64,000 nt of DNA from assembly GCF_003337435.1 (NCBI RefSeq), contig NZ_QPJS01000001.1, forward strand, positions 326,513-390,512, given 5' to 3'. Under the pieces are notes generated by a model. That model was given only the letters and a program-made list of their open reading frames with translations. It ran no database searches and was not told the origin of the DNA. Shown here one piece after another: positions 62,620 through 64,000 of this stretch (positions are counted from its first letter, which is position 1; each line of letters begins with the position of its first letter). The translations under genes were made by a program, and so were the position numbers. This DNA is from Schleiferia thermophila. Its GTDB lineage: Bacteria; Bacteroidota; Bacteroidia; Flavobacteriales; Schleiferiaceae.

Positions 62620-64000
62620 GTGTCAGTAAAGAAAATAAAAACTGCCTTAATTTCAGTATTTTACAAGGATGGATTGGAACGACTTGTGCGCGAGCTTCGC
62701 GATAAAAATGTGGAAATTTTTTCAACCGGAGGGACTCAGGATTATATTCAATCGCTCGGAGTACCAGCTACATCAATTGAGGAGATTACCGAATTTCCCG
62801 AAATTTTAGGAGGAAGGGTTAAGACCTTACATCCAGCAGTATTTGGAGGAATTTTGAGAAGAGATTCCAATCTGGATGACCTGCTGCAAATTAGTCAATA
62901 CGGTATCACGCCTTTCGACCTGGTAGTGGTGGATTTATATCCGTTTGAAGAAACAGTAAAATCGGGAAAGTCGCATCAGGACATTATAGAGAAAATTGAC
63001 ATTGGCGGCATTAGCCTTATCAGAGCAGCAGCAAAAAATTTCACCGACGTAGCCATAGTGTCCTCAAGGTTTCAATATGATCGTTTTCTCGAACATTATC
63101 TGTCATACGAAGGCTGCACAGACCTGGACTTCCGCAAAGAGCTGGCAAGGGAGGCTTTCCGCATCAGTAGTACGTATGACAGAGCTATTTTCCATTGGTT
63201 TAGTGATTTGCCATTGCCATCGGAAAAAGTGCATTCGCTACGCTACGGAGAGAATCCTCATCAGCGCGGGTGGTTTGAAGGGGACCTTTCCGAAATTTTC
63301 ACTCAACTATCGGGTAAGGAGCTCAGCTACAACAACCTTCTGGATATAGACGCTGCCTTGGCCTACCTAGGCGAATTTGACGAGACCTCATGTGTGATCG
63401 TAAAACACAATAATGCCTGCGGACTTGCTTCAAGAACCGATGTATTTCAGGCATGGACGGATGCACTGAAAGCGGACCCTGTTTCTGCATTTGGAGGTAT
63501 TATAGCCTTCAATGCTCCTGTGGATACAAAAACAGCTGAAGCAGTTTCCGGAATTTTTTTTGAAGTACTCCTTGCTCCAGGCTTTGACAGTGAAGCCCTC
63601 GAACTACTGCGATCCAAAAAGAACAGAATTATTGTCCAAATCCATCCATTTGTACCCAACAGACTCACCAAGCGGTCAGCACTCAATGGGTATTTGGTAC
63701 AAGACAGGGATTTGCATACCGATAGTGCTGAGGATTTCAAATATGTAACGCGTAAAAAACCCACCCATCAAGAGGTGAAAGATCTGATTTTTGCCTCCAA
63801 AATCAGTAAGCACACCAGAAGTAATACCATAGTATTGGCCAAAGATCACATGCTGTTGGCTGCCGGGACTGGGCAGACTTCAAGAGTGGATGCCTTGAGG
63901 CAGGCTATTCTGAAGGGTCAGACCTTTGGTTTGAGTCTGCAAGGTGCTGTGATGGCAAGTGATGCATTTTTTCCGTTTCCGGATTGTGTCGAAATTGCAC
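62620..64000 (+). CDS. purH: Bifunctional AICAR formyltransferase / IMP cyclohydrolase, 5' part
   Basis: The frame is open from GTG 62620 to the right edge, about 460 codons of a roughly 510-residue protein. The IMP cyclohydrolase domain has ALISVFYKDGLERLVRELRDKNVEIFSTGGTQ, GGRVKTLHPAVFGGIL, DLVVVDLYPFEETV and KIDIGGISLIRAAAKNF. The formyltransferase part has LRYGENPHQRG, SYNNLLDIDAAL, VIVKHNNACGLASR, DPVSAFGGIIAFN, SRVDALRQA and ASDAFFPFPDCVEIA. It is the last two steps to IMP, and also recycles the AICAR produced by HisF/HisH. Confidence 0.96.
   Translation, partial: MSVKKIKTALISVFYKDGLERLVRELRDKNVEIFSTGGTQDYIQSLGVPATSIEEITEFPEILGGRVKTLHPAVFGGILRRDSNLDDLLQISQYGITPFDLVVVDLYPFEETVKSGKSHQDIIEKIDIGGISLIRAAAKNFTDVAIVSSRFQYDRFLEHYLSYEGCTDLDFRKELAREAFRISSTYDRAIFHWFSDLPLPSEKVHSLRYGENPHQRGWFEGDLSEIFTQLSGKELSYNNLLDIDAALAYLGEFDETSCVIVKHNNACGLASRTDVFQAWTDALKADPVSAFGGIIAFNAPVDTKTAEAVSGIFFEVLLAPGFDSEALELLRSKKNRIIVQIHPFVPNRLTKRSALNGYLVQDRDLHTDSAEDFKYVTRKKPTHQEVKDLIFASKISKHTRSNTIVLAKDHMLLAAGTGQTSRVDALRQAILKGQTFGLSLQGAVMASDAFFPFPDCVEIA

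Overview
The window looks like chromosomal DNA of a member of the Bacteroidota. The evidence is type IX secretion (T9SS) signals and accessory proteins (PorD/DUF4835, a PorV-type channel, C-terminal sorting domains), LruC-domain proteins, promoters of the TTG / TAnnTTTG type, bacillithiol synthesis (BshB1), a Bacteroidota-type RNA polymerase omega, and the gene order bamD-rpoZ-coaBC-porD. I cannot fix the order or family. Most genes are housekeeping, tightly packed, and often coupled by ATGA or TAATG overlaps.

Layout. 0-8 kb: the end of an EnvC-like M23 protein, then ftsK, a LolA-like protein, an LptF/G permease, a GT4 glycosyltransferase and a putative porin. 8-15 kb: an accessory, partly AT-rich surface cluster (exported TIM-barrel glycosidase, GH18-like T9SS protein, polysaccharide deacetylase, TylF-like methyltransferase). 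15-18.4 kb: ligA and a solitary paaA. 18.4-29 kb: two LruC-domain genes with a small lipoprotein, flanking an alpha-glucan phosphorylase / OsmC / maltokinase group and a cNMP-CBS-DUF294 protein coupled to an exonuclease. 29-35.4 kb: PLP-binding protein, kynurenine monooxygenase and kynureninase (minus strand), a LysM glucosaminidase, a D-cysteine-desulfhydrase-like enzyme and meaB. 35.5-42.8 kb: a complete histidine operon hisGDCBHAFIE on the minus strand, preceded by its own promoter, a 16-residue leader peptide with four His codons, and a strong terminator. 43-46.2 kb: bamD, rpoZ, coaBC, porD. 46.2-47.9 kb: a GC-rich repeat-like spacer, bcp, a small membrane protein and RNase P RNA. 47.9-64 kb: a T9SS cargo protein, an RND/MMPL transporter, bshB1, dnaE fused to a proofreading exonuclease, an ArsC-like protein, rsmG, a PorV-family protein, a sphingosine-1-phosphate-lyase-like decarboxylase with an MFS transporter, and the start of purH.

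The clearest regulatory find is the his attenuator. Its leader ORF, an antiterminator candidate with full complementarity to the terminator 5' arm, the terminator and the promoter can all be read directly. A second recurrent theme is single-base loss next to homopolymers: two neighbouring surface genes (12.99 and 13.89 kb) and one LruC gene (18.75 kb) each regain a full-length, family-like C-terminus if one base is restored. This is either assembly error or decay. Other points of interest are an alpha-glucan phosphorylase with Thr where the family has its PLP lysine, a DnaE whose PHP metal site is eroded beside a fused DnaQ-type exonuclease, a paaA without paaBCDE, and an S1P-lyase/MFS gene pair. 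I saw no CRISPR array, tRNA, insertion sequence or prophage.
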